Shown piece after piece: positions 1-5,707 of a stretch of DNA of 5,707 bases. Where the stretch lies: positions 1-5,707 of the forward strand of contig JAQICQ010000006.1 of NCBI GenBank assembly GCA_027858455.1. Direction: 5' to 3'. A program made the translations under genes and the position numbers. The notes beneath the pieces were generated by a model. The model searched no databases. It saw only the letters and a program-made list of their open reading frames with translations, and had not been told where the DNA came from. The first letter of the stretch is position 1. Each line of letters begins with the position of its first letter. The stretch is from Elusimicrobiota bacterium. GTDB lineage: Bacteria; CG03; SLGR01; JAGXOG01.

Positions 1-53
1 ATACAAAATTAACTATGGCGGAGTAATTTCATAAAGTAAGGAAAATTTTGTAT
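1..53. repeat. 10-bp perfect inverted repeat
   Basis: ATACAAAATT at 1-10 is the exact reverse complement of AATTTTGTAT at 44-53, with 33 bases between the arms. The stem is almost entirely A/T, and no T-run or GC-rich stem suggests a rho-independent terminator. It could be a regulatory dyad, the end of a mobile element cut by the window edge, or chance in AT-rich DNA. The left arm starts at base 1, so the repeat may extend outside the window. Confidence 0.3.
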
Positions 54-106
54 ATATTTAGGTAGAATCATTTCATTTAGGTTTTTGATGAGTCAACCCG
101 AGTAAT

Positions 107-134
107 TTGATTAAAAATACCTATATTGTATAAT
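107..134 (+). promoter_or_regulatory. Candidate sigma70-type promoter for the hsd operon
   Basis: TTGATT at 107-112 (four of six matches to TTGACA) is followed by a 16-base spacer and a perfect TATAAT at 129-134. Transcription would start near 141, giving a leader of about 205 bases before the hsdR ATG. It is the best match in the upstream region and lies on the operon's strand. AT-rich DNA yields such matches by chance, and the long leader is somewhat unusual for an hsdR gene, so this remains a prediction. Confidence 0.45.
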
Positions 135-220
135 AGGATTTTAACATGATATAGAGGATTACAAGACTTTATAGTTAAAGGAATATTTAATCGCTAATAG
201 AATGTAAGACAACTTGACTT

Positions 221-238
221 GCTGAATATAGAATCAGC
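221..238 (+). other. Small hairpin in the leader
   Basis: GCTGA (221-225) and TCAGC (234-238) can pair as a 5-bp stem with an 8-base loop. It lies within the predicted 5' untranslated leader. A second weak 5-bp stem, TGCTC (243-247) with GAGCA (262-266), follows directly. Neither is followed by a U-tract and neither matches a riboswitch I recognise. They could be local RNA structure or a protein-binding dyad, and the stems are short enough to be chance. Confidence 0.2.
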
Positions 239-326
239 GAACTGCTCAAAAAAACAAATAAGAGCAACAAATATATGACCGTGAACAGTCAAACCCGTTG
301 ATCATAAAAAGTTTATTAAGTTGAGG

Positions 327-342
327 ATAAATAAATAAATAA
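327..342 (+). repeat. (ATAA)4 tetranucleotide repeat between GAGG and the hsdR start
   Basis: Four perfect ATAA units lie directly after a GAGG motif (323-326) and end three bases before the hsdR ATG at 346. GAGG is the only Shine-Dalgarno-like sequence near the start, but 19 bases separate it from the ATG, well beyond the usual 5-9. Each unit gained or lost would move it by four bases. The period of four also places TAA stops in all three frames, which blocks any upstream read-through into hsdR. The role is inferred; the tract is short for a classical phase-variable repeat. Confidence 0.6.
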
Positions 343-345
343 ACT

Positions 346-2853
346 ATGCAAAAAGAAGCTAAAGCAAGAATAAAAATAAATAATCTTCTTCGGAACGCCG
401 GCTGGCGTTTTTTTGATAATAACACCGGTTCCGCAAATATTCAGTTAGAACCTAAAGTTAAGCTAAAAGAAAAAGATATAGATGTGTTCGGTAACGATTT
501 TGAGAAAACTACTAATGGTTATATAGATTTTCTTTTGCTTGATGAGCGCAAATATCCTTTTATAGTGCTTGAAGCAAAAGCTGAAGATAAAGACCCGTTA
601 TCAGGGAAAGAACAGGCAAGGCGTTATGCTCAGTCACTGGATATTAAACTTATAATTTTATCTAATGGGAATCTTCATTATTTCTGGAATCTTGAACATG
701 GCAATCCTCAAATAATCACTAAATTTCCAACTCCGGAATCGGCGAATCATTTTAAATATTATAAGCCCGATACGCAAAAACTTGCTGAAAAAGAAATCCA
801 AAAAGATTACATAGCTTTAACCCAATATCCCGGCTACATGAATGATCCCCGATGGAGTGATGAAACTGAGAGGGATATTTTTATAAAAGAAAAAAATCTG
901 ATGTTCTTAAGGCCTTATCAGCTTAGGGCAATAAAGGCATTACAGGTTGCCGCAAAGCATGAAAAAGAAAGGTATCTTTTTGAAATGGCTACAGGTACCG
1001 GTAAAACTCTTGTGTCGGCGGCGGTAATAAAACTTTTTTTAAAAACCGGTAATGCAAAAAGAATACTTTTTCTTGTTGACCGGCTTGAGCTTGAAACCCA
1101 GGCATACAAGAATTTTGTCAAGTATTTAAAAAATGATTTTACCACAGTTATATATAAAGAGCACAACGACGACTGGAATAAGGCAGAGATTGTTGTTTCA
1201 ACAGTTCAAAGCTTGTCATCAAATAACAAGTATCAAAAACTATTTTCTCCGACAGATTTTGACTTGATTATATCTGATGAAGCGCATAGATCTATAAGCG
1301 GAAACAGCAGGGCTGTCTTTGAATATTTCATTGGTTATAAATTAGGATTAACTGCAACACCGAAGGACTATCTTAAAAACATTGAGGATATAAGTGAACT
1401 TGATCCTCGTAAATGGGAAAGAAGGCAGCTTAGGGATACATATAAAACTTTTGGCTGCGAAAAAAGTGAACCCACATTTCGGTATAGTCTTATTAACGGA
1501 GTTAAAGAAAAATATCTTATCAATCCGGTCGTTGCAGACGCAAGAACAGAAATATCAACTCAACTTTTATCTGATAAGGGATATTCTATAATGGTTGCCA
1601 CGGATGAAGGAGAAGATACGGAAAAAACTTTTTTTCAAAAGGATTTTGAAAAGAAATTCTTTTCTGAAAAGACTAACAAAATATTCTGTAAGACATTTTT
1701 AGAAAATGCTTTAAAAGATCCAGTCAGCGGCGAAGTAGGAAAAAGTATAGTTTTTTGTGTAAGTCAAAATCATGCCTCTAAGGTAACGCAAATTCTAAAT
1801 GAATTTGCGGATGAACTTTTTCCGGATAAATATAATTCTGATTTTGCGGTGCAGGTAACATCAATTATCCCTAATGTTCAGCAATTTTCCATTAATTTTG
1901 CGAACAATACTCTTAATGGTTATACAAGAATGCTTCCAAATTATAAGTCAAGTAAAACAAGAGTATGTGTAACTGTAGGTATGATGACTACCGGCTATGA
2001 TTGTCAGGATATTCTCAATATTTGTCTTATGCGTTCTATATTTTCTCCGACTGATTTTGTCCAGATAAAAGGGCGCGGTACAAGAAAATATGAATTCAAA
2101 TATACCAAACAGGAAGGAGCATATAAAGAGCAAATAAAAATACAGAAAAATAAGTTTAAACTATTTGATTTTTTTGCCAATGTAGAATATTTTGAAGAAA
2201 AATATAATTATGATGAAGTAATAGAAATGCCTCCATTAAGCAAAGGCAACGGTCCGGGAGACCAGGCGCCTACTGTTGAGGATGTGTCTGTTTATATCCC
2301 CGATCCGCTCAAGACATTTAATGAAGAAGCCGTGGGGCTTCAGGGTATGCGGATTGACAGGGAATTATTTGACAAATTCAAAGAACAGATTAAACAGGAT
2401 GGCTTTATCAATGAGAAATACGAAAAAGGAGATATGCAGGCAGTTGAAGATTATGTCAATGAAGAAGTCTTTGATAAGCCGGAAGATTATTTTAACCTTA
2501 ATAAATTGAGAAAATCAGTTAAAGCAGACAGGAGAATAACACTCAGGGAGTTTATTGATTATGTGTTTGGGAATATTTCCAGATTCAAATTAAAAGACGA
2601 GATGCTTGATGAAGAAGTTGATAAATTTATTTCTATCTATAAACCCGAGAACAAATACGTCCTTCTCATAAAAAATTATCTTAAATCTTATGTGACAGAT
2701 AGCGCGATCAGGGAAATAGTCAGAAATAAACAATACGCAAAATTTGCCCACAATCCCAAGATAAGTCTGGAAGAATTTAAAGCACTAAATGGATGGCGTG
2801 ATGTAGTGCCGGAGTATGTAAAAGATTATATTTCTATTAATGCATATATTTAA
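346..2853 (+). CDS. hsdR: Type I restriction enzyme, R (restriction/translocation) subunit
   Basis: This is the motor and nuclease subunit of a type I restriction enzyme. With methyltransferase and specificity parts it binds unmodified target sites, pumps DNA using ATP, and cuts far from the site. The 835-residue protein starts with an HSDR_N-type PD-(D/E)xK nuclease: D61, E76-A77-K78 and the Q90xxxY94 motif typical of type I R subunits. The superfamily 2 motor follows: Walker A ATGTGKT (215-221), DEAH (311-314), LTATP (335-339), TTGYD (548-552) and QIKGRGTR (573-580). Residues from about 690 resemble the EcoEI-type C-terminal region, which contacts the methyltransferase. Length is close to EcoEI-like (type IB) subunits and shorter than EcoKI-type ones. 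All catalytic motifs are intact. The ATG at 346 puts KARIKINNLLRNAGW at the expected N-terminus, though Shine-Dalgarno spacing is poor. It is followed immediately by the AlbA_2 gene. Confidence 0.95.
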   Translation: MQKEAKARIKINNLLRNAGWRFFDNNTGSANIQLEPKVKLKEKDIDVFGNDFEKTTNGYIDFLLLDERKYPFIVLEAKAEDKDPLSGKEQARRYAQSLDIKLIILSNGNLHYFWNLEHGNPQIITKFPTPESANHFKYYKPDTQKLAEKEIQKDYIALTQYPGYMNDPRWSDETERDIFIKEKNLMFLRPYQLRAIKALQVAAKHEKERYLFEMATGTGKTLVSAAVIKLFLKTGNAKRILFLVDRLELETQAYKNFVKYLKNDFTTVIYKEHNDDWNKAEIVVSTVQSLSSNNKYQKLFSPTDFDLIISDEAHRSISGNSRAVFEYFIGYKLGLTATPKDYLKNIEDISELDPRKWERRQLRDTYKTFGCEKSEPTFRYSLINGVKEKYLINPVVADARTEISTQLLSDKGYSIMVATDEGEDTEKTFFQKDFEKKFFSEKTNKIFCKTFLENALKDPVSGEVGKSIVFCVSQNHASKVTQILNEFADELFPDKYNSDFAVQVTSIIPNVQQFSINFANNTLNGYTRMLPNYKSSKTRVCVTVGMMTTGYDCQDILNICLMRSIFSPTDFVQIKGRGTRKYEFKYTKQEGAYKEQIKIQKNKFKLFDFFANVEYFEEKYNYDEVIEMPPLSKGNGPGDQAPTVEDVSVYIPDPLKTFNEEAVGLQGMRIDRELFDKFKEQIKQDGFINEKYEKGDMQAVEDYVNEEVFDKPEDYFNLNKLRKSVKADRRITLREFIDYVFGNISRFKLKDEMLDEEVDKFISIYKPENKYVLLIKNYLKSYVTDSAIREIVRNKQYAKFAHNPKISLEEFKALNGWRDVVPEYVKDYISINAYI

Positions 2854-2854
2854 G

Positions 2855-4282
2855 ATGGATAAACAAGAATTAATAAAAAGGCTGGAAGATATTGAATGGG
2901 AAGATTTTGAAGTTAAGGAAGCAAAATCAGAAATACCCAAAAGCAGTTGGTCAACTGTTTCCGCATTTTCAAACACATCCGGAGGCTGGCTGATTTTCGG
3001 TGTAAAAAAGACAGGGAAAAGTTATGAAATTAGGGGAGTGCGGAATCCGGAGAAGATAGAGCAGGATTTCACTACAGCATTAAGAAGCGGGAAATTTAAT
3101 AAAAAAATTAAACCGCTTTGCAAAAAATATACTTTTTCAGATAAAACGGTTTTATCGTTTTATATCCCCCAAAAGGCAACCAAAGACAGACCGGTTTATT
3201 ACGGTAAGACAAACAAAAACACTTTTATACGAACCGGTTCAGGTGACCAGCGCGCCACAGCAGAAGAGATAGATTCTTTTTACAGACATGCTTCGTTTAA
3301 GGATAAAAATAAAGAGCTCACATCGTTTAAACCGGACGATTTAAGCAAAAAGACAGTAGAGCAATTCAGAAACTTTTTCGCATCCAAGAATCCTGCCCAT
3401 AGATATTTAAAATTAAACGATAAGGATTTTTTAGAGAAATTAGGGGCTCTCAAAAATAATAAAGTTACTTATGCCGGGCTATTAGTTTTTGGAACAGAGG
3501 ATGCATTAGGCAGTGAACTTATAAATTACAGAATTGATTATATTGAAATACCGGCAAAATCTTTTTCTGACGGCGAAACCAGATATACATTTAGATTAGA
3601 TTCAGGAAAAAACCTTTATCTGTCTTTTTTTAATATCTATGAGCGGTTAAGTCCAAAAATAGAAGTACCGTTTAATCTTAAAAACGGTGTGCGTGATGAT
3701 GACCCTCCTCATTTGCAGGCATTAAGAGAAGCTCTGGTGAATCTTTTAATGCATACCGATTATTTCAGCTCAGCCAATGCCCGGATAAGATTTTTTACCG
3801 ACAGGATTGAGTTTTTTAATCCCGGAGGTTTACCCAAGCCACTTGAGTATATATTAAAAGAGGATTATTCTCAGCCGAGAAACTTTTATGTAGCAAAAAT
3901 GTTTAGGTTTTTGAAGCTTTCAGAAGGTATGGGGAGTGGATTCCATAAAATGATTAGCGGATGGAAGCAGTATTATAAAAAACCAATCATTGAGTCAGGC
4001 TTTGATTATTACAAAATAGTTTTTCCGTTAAAGCCAGCCAAAACTACGGATAAAACTACGGATAAAACTAGGGAGAAAACTAGGGAGAAAACTAGGGAGA
4101 AAACTAGGGAGAAAATAATTGCTTTTATAAAAGAAGATCCCAATATCACTATGGAAGCATTAGCTGATAAAACCGGGATTAGCCCAAAAGGTATAGAGTG
4201 GCAGATAAAGAAATTAAAACAAAATGGCATACTAAAACGCATCGGTGCTGACAAAGGCGGTAGTTGGAAAGTGAAAAAATAA
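2855..4282 (+). CDS. Schlafen AlbA_2 domain / HATPase_c_4 / winged-helix protein (COG2865-like)
   Basis: This is an accessory protein of the hsd operon whose biochemical role is unknown. Counting from M1 at 2855 (475 aa), residues about 10-135 form an AlbA_2 (Schlafen-type) domain, with E14, E19-V-K21 and the signature FSNTSGGWLIFGV (38-50). Residues about 280-385 resemble an HATPase_c_4 domain, with EALVNLLMHTDY (292-303), NPGGLP (322-327) and SEGMGSGF (356-363). A repeat linker (396-419, KTTD/KTRE units) leads into a C-terminal winged helix (about 420-475) with a recognition-helix-like segment GISPKGIEWQIKKLKQNG. Such proteins are often called transcriptional regulators or ATP-binding proteins. 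An ATG at 2840 would add five residues and overlap hsdR by 14 bases. I prefer 2855 because the junction TAA-G-ATG mirrors the one before hsdM; neither start has a clear Shine-Dalgarno. Possible jobs are regulating the locus or acting as a phage-triggered effector. Confidence 0.88.
   Translation: MDKQELIKRLEDIEWEDFEVKEAKSEIPKSSWSTVSAFSNTSGGWLIFGVKKTGKSYEIRGVRNPEKIEQDFTTALRSGKFNKKIKPLCKKYTFSDKTVLSFYIPQKATKDRPVYYGKTNKNTFIRTGSGDQRATAEEIDSFYRHASFKDKNKELTSFKPDDLSKKTVEQFRNFFASKNPAHRYLKLNDKDFLEKLGALKNNKVTYAGLLVFGTEDALGSELINYRIDYIEIPAKSFSDGETRYTFRLDSGKNLYLSFFNIYERLSPKIEVPFNLKNGVRDDDPPHLQALREALVNLLMHTDYFSSANARIRFFTDRIEFFNPGGLPKPLEYILKEDYSQPRNFYVAKMFRFLKLSEGMGSGFHKMISGWKQYYKKPIIESGFDYYKIVFPLKPAKTTDKTTDKTREKTREKTREKTREKIIAFIKEDPNITMEALADKTGISPKGIEWQIKKLKQNGILKRIGADKGGSWKVKK
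4040..4111 (+). repeat. Six 12-bp tandem repeats encoding a KTTD/KTRE linker
   Basis: Two copies of AAAACTACGGAT (4040-4063) are followed by four copies of AAAACTAGGGAG (4064-4111) and a four-base partial unit. The unit is four codons and in frame, giving KTTD twice and then KTRE four times, so gain or loss of units would change linker length without breaking the reading frame. The two unit versions differ at the eighth and twelfth bases and are homogeneous within each block, which suggests recent duplication. The segment joins the ATPase-like domain to the winged helix and is highly charged, probably helical or flexible. Confidence 0.95.
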
Positions 4283-4283
4283 T

Positions 4284-5707
4284 ATGTTAAACAACGAAAC
4301 AAAAAAGAAAATAGACAGTTGTAGGGATATACTTGTCGGAAAGATTCCCGATCCCAAAGCTCAGGTAGAACAGATAACTATCGCATTAATGTATAAGTTC
4401 ATGGATGATATGGATAATGATGCTGTTGAAATAGGTGGAAAACCATCTTTTTTTGTTAAAGAATATGAGCAGTATTCCTGGTCAAATCTTATGTCTCCGA
4501 AAATTGGAGGGCAGGAACGTATAAATCTTTATGCGGAGGCAATATTGAAGATGCCTCAAAATCCGCATATACCTCAACTCTTCAGGGATATATTTAAGGG
4601 GGCTTTTCTTCCTTATAGAGCACCTGAAACATTACGGCTTTTCTTAAAAGAGATAAACGGATTTGTATATGACCACAGTGAAAAACTCGGAGATGCTTAC
4701 GAGTATTTACTCTCTATAATGAGTTCTCAGGGTGATGCCGGCCAGTTCAGGACACCGAGAAATATTATTGATTTTATTGCGGAGATTGTTGACCCTAAAA
4801 AAAACGATACTGTTCTTGACCCTGCTTGCGGCACCGCCGGCTTTCTTATATCAGGCTATAAACATATTTTAAAGAAAAATAAGGATAAACTTAATCCCAC
4901 TGAAAAAGAAAAATTAATGAATAATTTTGTAGGTTATGATATCTCTCCGGATATGGTAAAAATATCAAGAGTCAATATGTATTTACATAAATTTCCCGAC
5001 CCTAATATTTATGAATACGATGCGCTATCAAGCCAAAAAAGGTGGGAAGAAACTTTTGATGTAATTATGGCAAATCCGCCGTTTATGTCTCCAAAGGGAG
5101 GTATAATACCGCATAACAGATTTACTGTTAAATCTAAGCGGTCGGAAGTATTGTTTGTTGATTACATCAGAGAACATTTAAATATTGACGGCAGAGCAGG
5201 AGTCATTGTTCCGAAGGGAATAATATCTACTTCTCAAAATGCATATAACCAATTGAGAAAAACTCTAATAGAAGAAAACTATTTATATGCTGTTGTATCT
5301 CTTCCTGCAGGGGTTTTTAATCCTTACTCAAAAGGAAAAACAAGCATTCTGCTGATGGACAGGAATATTGCCAATAAAACTGATAGCATACTTTTTGTAA
5401 AGGTGGAAAATGACGGCTATGATTTAGGAGCACAGCGACGCCCGATAGATAAAAATGATTTACCGCAGGTAATGGATATTATAAACGCATGGAAAGCCGG
5501 GAAGAAAACAGATAACAAGCTGGCGATATATGTAGAGAAAACAAAAATTGCCGAAAGCGACGACTATGATCTCTTTGCCGACCGCTATCGTACCAAACCT
5601 GATCACACAAATGCTAAATGGCCAATGAAGGAGTTGAAAACTGTTATAGAAACGATTACTCCACCAACAAAAATACTTAAAAAAGATTTTAAAATAGTAG
5701 GGAGCTT
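4284..5707 (+). CDS. hsdM: Type I N6-adenine methyltransferase subunit, probably fused to HsdS (3' end outside window)
   Basis: The frame is open from the ATG at 4284 to the window edge (474 complete codons plus two bases), so the gene is partial. Residues about 5-135 form the helical HsdM N-terminal domain. The N6_Mtase domain follows, with QFRTPR (154-159), the S-adenosylmethionine motif DPACGTAGF (179-187) and the catalytic NPPF (264-267), so it should methylate adenine at N6. From YDLFADRYR onward it leaves the methyltransferase, and from W446 (WPMKELKTVIETITPPTK) it looks like the start of an HsdS target-recognition domain, which usually opens with a W-x-x-x-x-L-like strand. This suggests one M-S polypeptide rather than a separate hsdS. 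It starts one base after the preceding stop (TAA-T-ATG). A weak GGAAAG (4266-4271) lies 12 bases upstream. The methyltransferase assignment is firm; the fusion is likely but incomplete in view. Confidence 0.93.
   Translation, partial: MLNNETKKKIDSCRDILVGKIPDPKAQVEQITIALMYKFMDDMDNDAVEIGGKPSFFVKEYEQYSWSNLMSPKIGGQERINLYAEAILKMPQNPHIPQLFRDIFKGAFLPYRAPETLRLFLKEINGFVYDHSEKLGDAYEYLLSIMSSQGDAGQFRTPRNIIDFIAEIVDPKKNDTVLDPACGTAGFLISGYKHILKKNKDKLNPTEKEKLMNNFVGYDISPDMVKISRVNMYLHKFPDPNIYEYDALSSQKRWEETFDVIMANPPFMSPKGGIIPHNRFTVKSKRSEVLFVDYIREHLNIDGRAGVIVPKGIISTSQNAYNQLRKTLIEENYLYAVVSLPAGVFNPYSKGKTSILLMDRNIANKTDSILFVKVENDGYDLGAQRRPIDKNDLPQVMDIINAWKAGKKTDNKLAIYVEKTKIAESDDYDLFADRYRTKPDHTNAKWPMKELKTVIETITPPTKILKKDFKIVGS

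Larger units (their letters stand above)
1..345. other. Leader / intergenic region without a convincing gene
   Basis: I find no coding region here on either strand: stop codons are frequent in all frames and the only ATG-initiated frames are tiny (for example 88-105, 5 codons, and 275-301, 8 codons), with no ribosome binding site. The stretch is strongly AT-rich. It holds a 10-bp inverted repeat at 1-53, a 9-bp direct repeat GAGTAATTT (21-29 and 100-108), a sigma70-like promoter at 107-134, and small dyads at 167-180 (CTTTA/TAAAG), 221-238 (GCTGA/TCAGC), 243-266 (TGCTC/GAGCA) and 276-291 (TGAC/GTCA). A tetranucleotide repeat sits just before hsdR. No tRNA fold and no GC-rich terminator are visible. 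It is best read as the promoter and 5' untranslated leader of the hsd operon, with the end of an unknown upstream neighbour lying outside the window. Confidence 0.6.

Noticed and set aside
275..301. Eight-codon leader peptide starting ATG ACC GTG
   Set aside because: No ribosome binding site, no regulatory codon run and no attenuator-like hairpin after it.
918..1166. Antisense open frame of 82 codons inside hsdR
   Set aside because: It lies across the conserved Walker A region of hsdR and has no recognisable domain; a shadow of the real gene.
1394..1591. Same-strand alternative frame of 65 codons inside hsdR
   Set aside because: hsdR is uninterrupted with motifs on both sides in the main frame, so this is not a frameshift remnant. 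The same applies to the frame at 2276-2509.
408..1635. Seven-base homopolymer runs in hsdR (T at 408-414, A at 890-896, T at 1034-1040 and 1629-1635) as phase-variation switches
   Set aside because: Runs of this length are expected in AT-rich coding DNA and the frame is intact across all of them.
4040..4111. CRISPR array
   Set aside because: Units are 12 bp, directly tandem, without spacers, and in frame within a protein-coding gene.
4009..4302. Antisense open frame of 97 codons over the end of the AlbA_2 gene
   Set aside because: It owes its length to the 12-bp repeat read backwards (repeated VFSL/VVLS), has no start context, and opposes a well-supported gene.

Overview
The window holds most of a type I restriction-modification operon, all on the + strand. 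It runs from a 345-base leader into a complete restriction subunit (hsdR), then a complete Schlafen-AlbA_2 / GHKL-type ATPase / winged-helix protein, then an adenine methyltransferase subunit (hsdM) that is still open at the right edge. The DNA is AT-rich, with frequent ATA, AGA and TTA codons, and Shine-Dalgarno sequences are weak or absent. This fits an AT-rich bacterium, possibly an uncultured or environmental lineage. Nothing here fixes the taxon, and hsd loci move between hosts, so base composition may reflect the donor.

Layout. Bases 1-345 carry no convincing gene. They contain a sigma70-like promoter (TTGATT, 16 nt, TATAAT; 107-134), a few small dyads and a 10-bp inverted repeat at the extreme left. 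A (ATAA)4 tract lies between a GAGG motif and the hsdR ATG. hsdR (346-2853, 835 aa) has the usual PD-(D/E)xK nuclease, superfamily 2 translocase and C-terminal coupling region, in the compact size of EcoEI-like (type IB) R subunits. The middle gene (preferred start 2855, to 4282) joins an AlbA_2 domain, an HATPase_c_4-like domain, a tetrapeptide-repeat linker encoded by six 12-bp tandem units, and a C-terminal winged helix. The methyltransferase gene starts at 4284 and has the m6A motifs DPACGTAGF and NPPF. Near residue 446, where an HsdM would be finishing, the frame continues without a stop into sequence that looks like the start of an HsdS target-recognition domain. It is therefore probably an HsdM-HsdS fusion.

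How the genes work together. The two junctions are both TAA-N-ATG, so the three genes look co-transcribed and translationally coupled. The MS protein would recognise and methylate the target, and HsdR would join it to translocate and cut unmodified DNA. The middle protein is an accessory factor of unknown role. It could be a regulator of the locus, or a second-line effector comparable in position to the anticodon nucleases found in some other hsd operons. One of three acidic residues recalled for Schlafen RNases appears to be replaced by lysine, which weakens the nuclease idea. The points of most interest are the apparent M-S fusion, the embedded AlbA_2 protein with its repeat linker, and the tetranucleotide repeat in the hsdR translation-initiation region.
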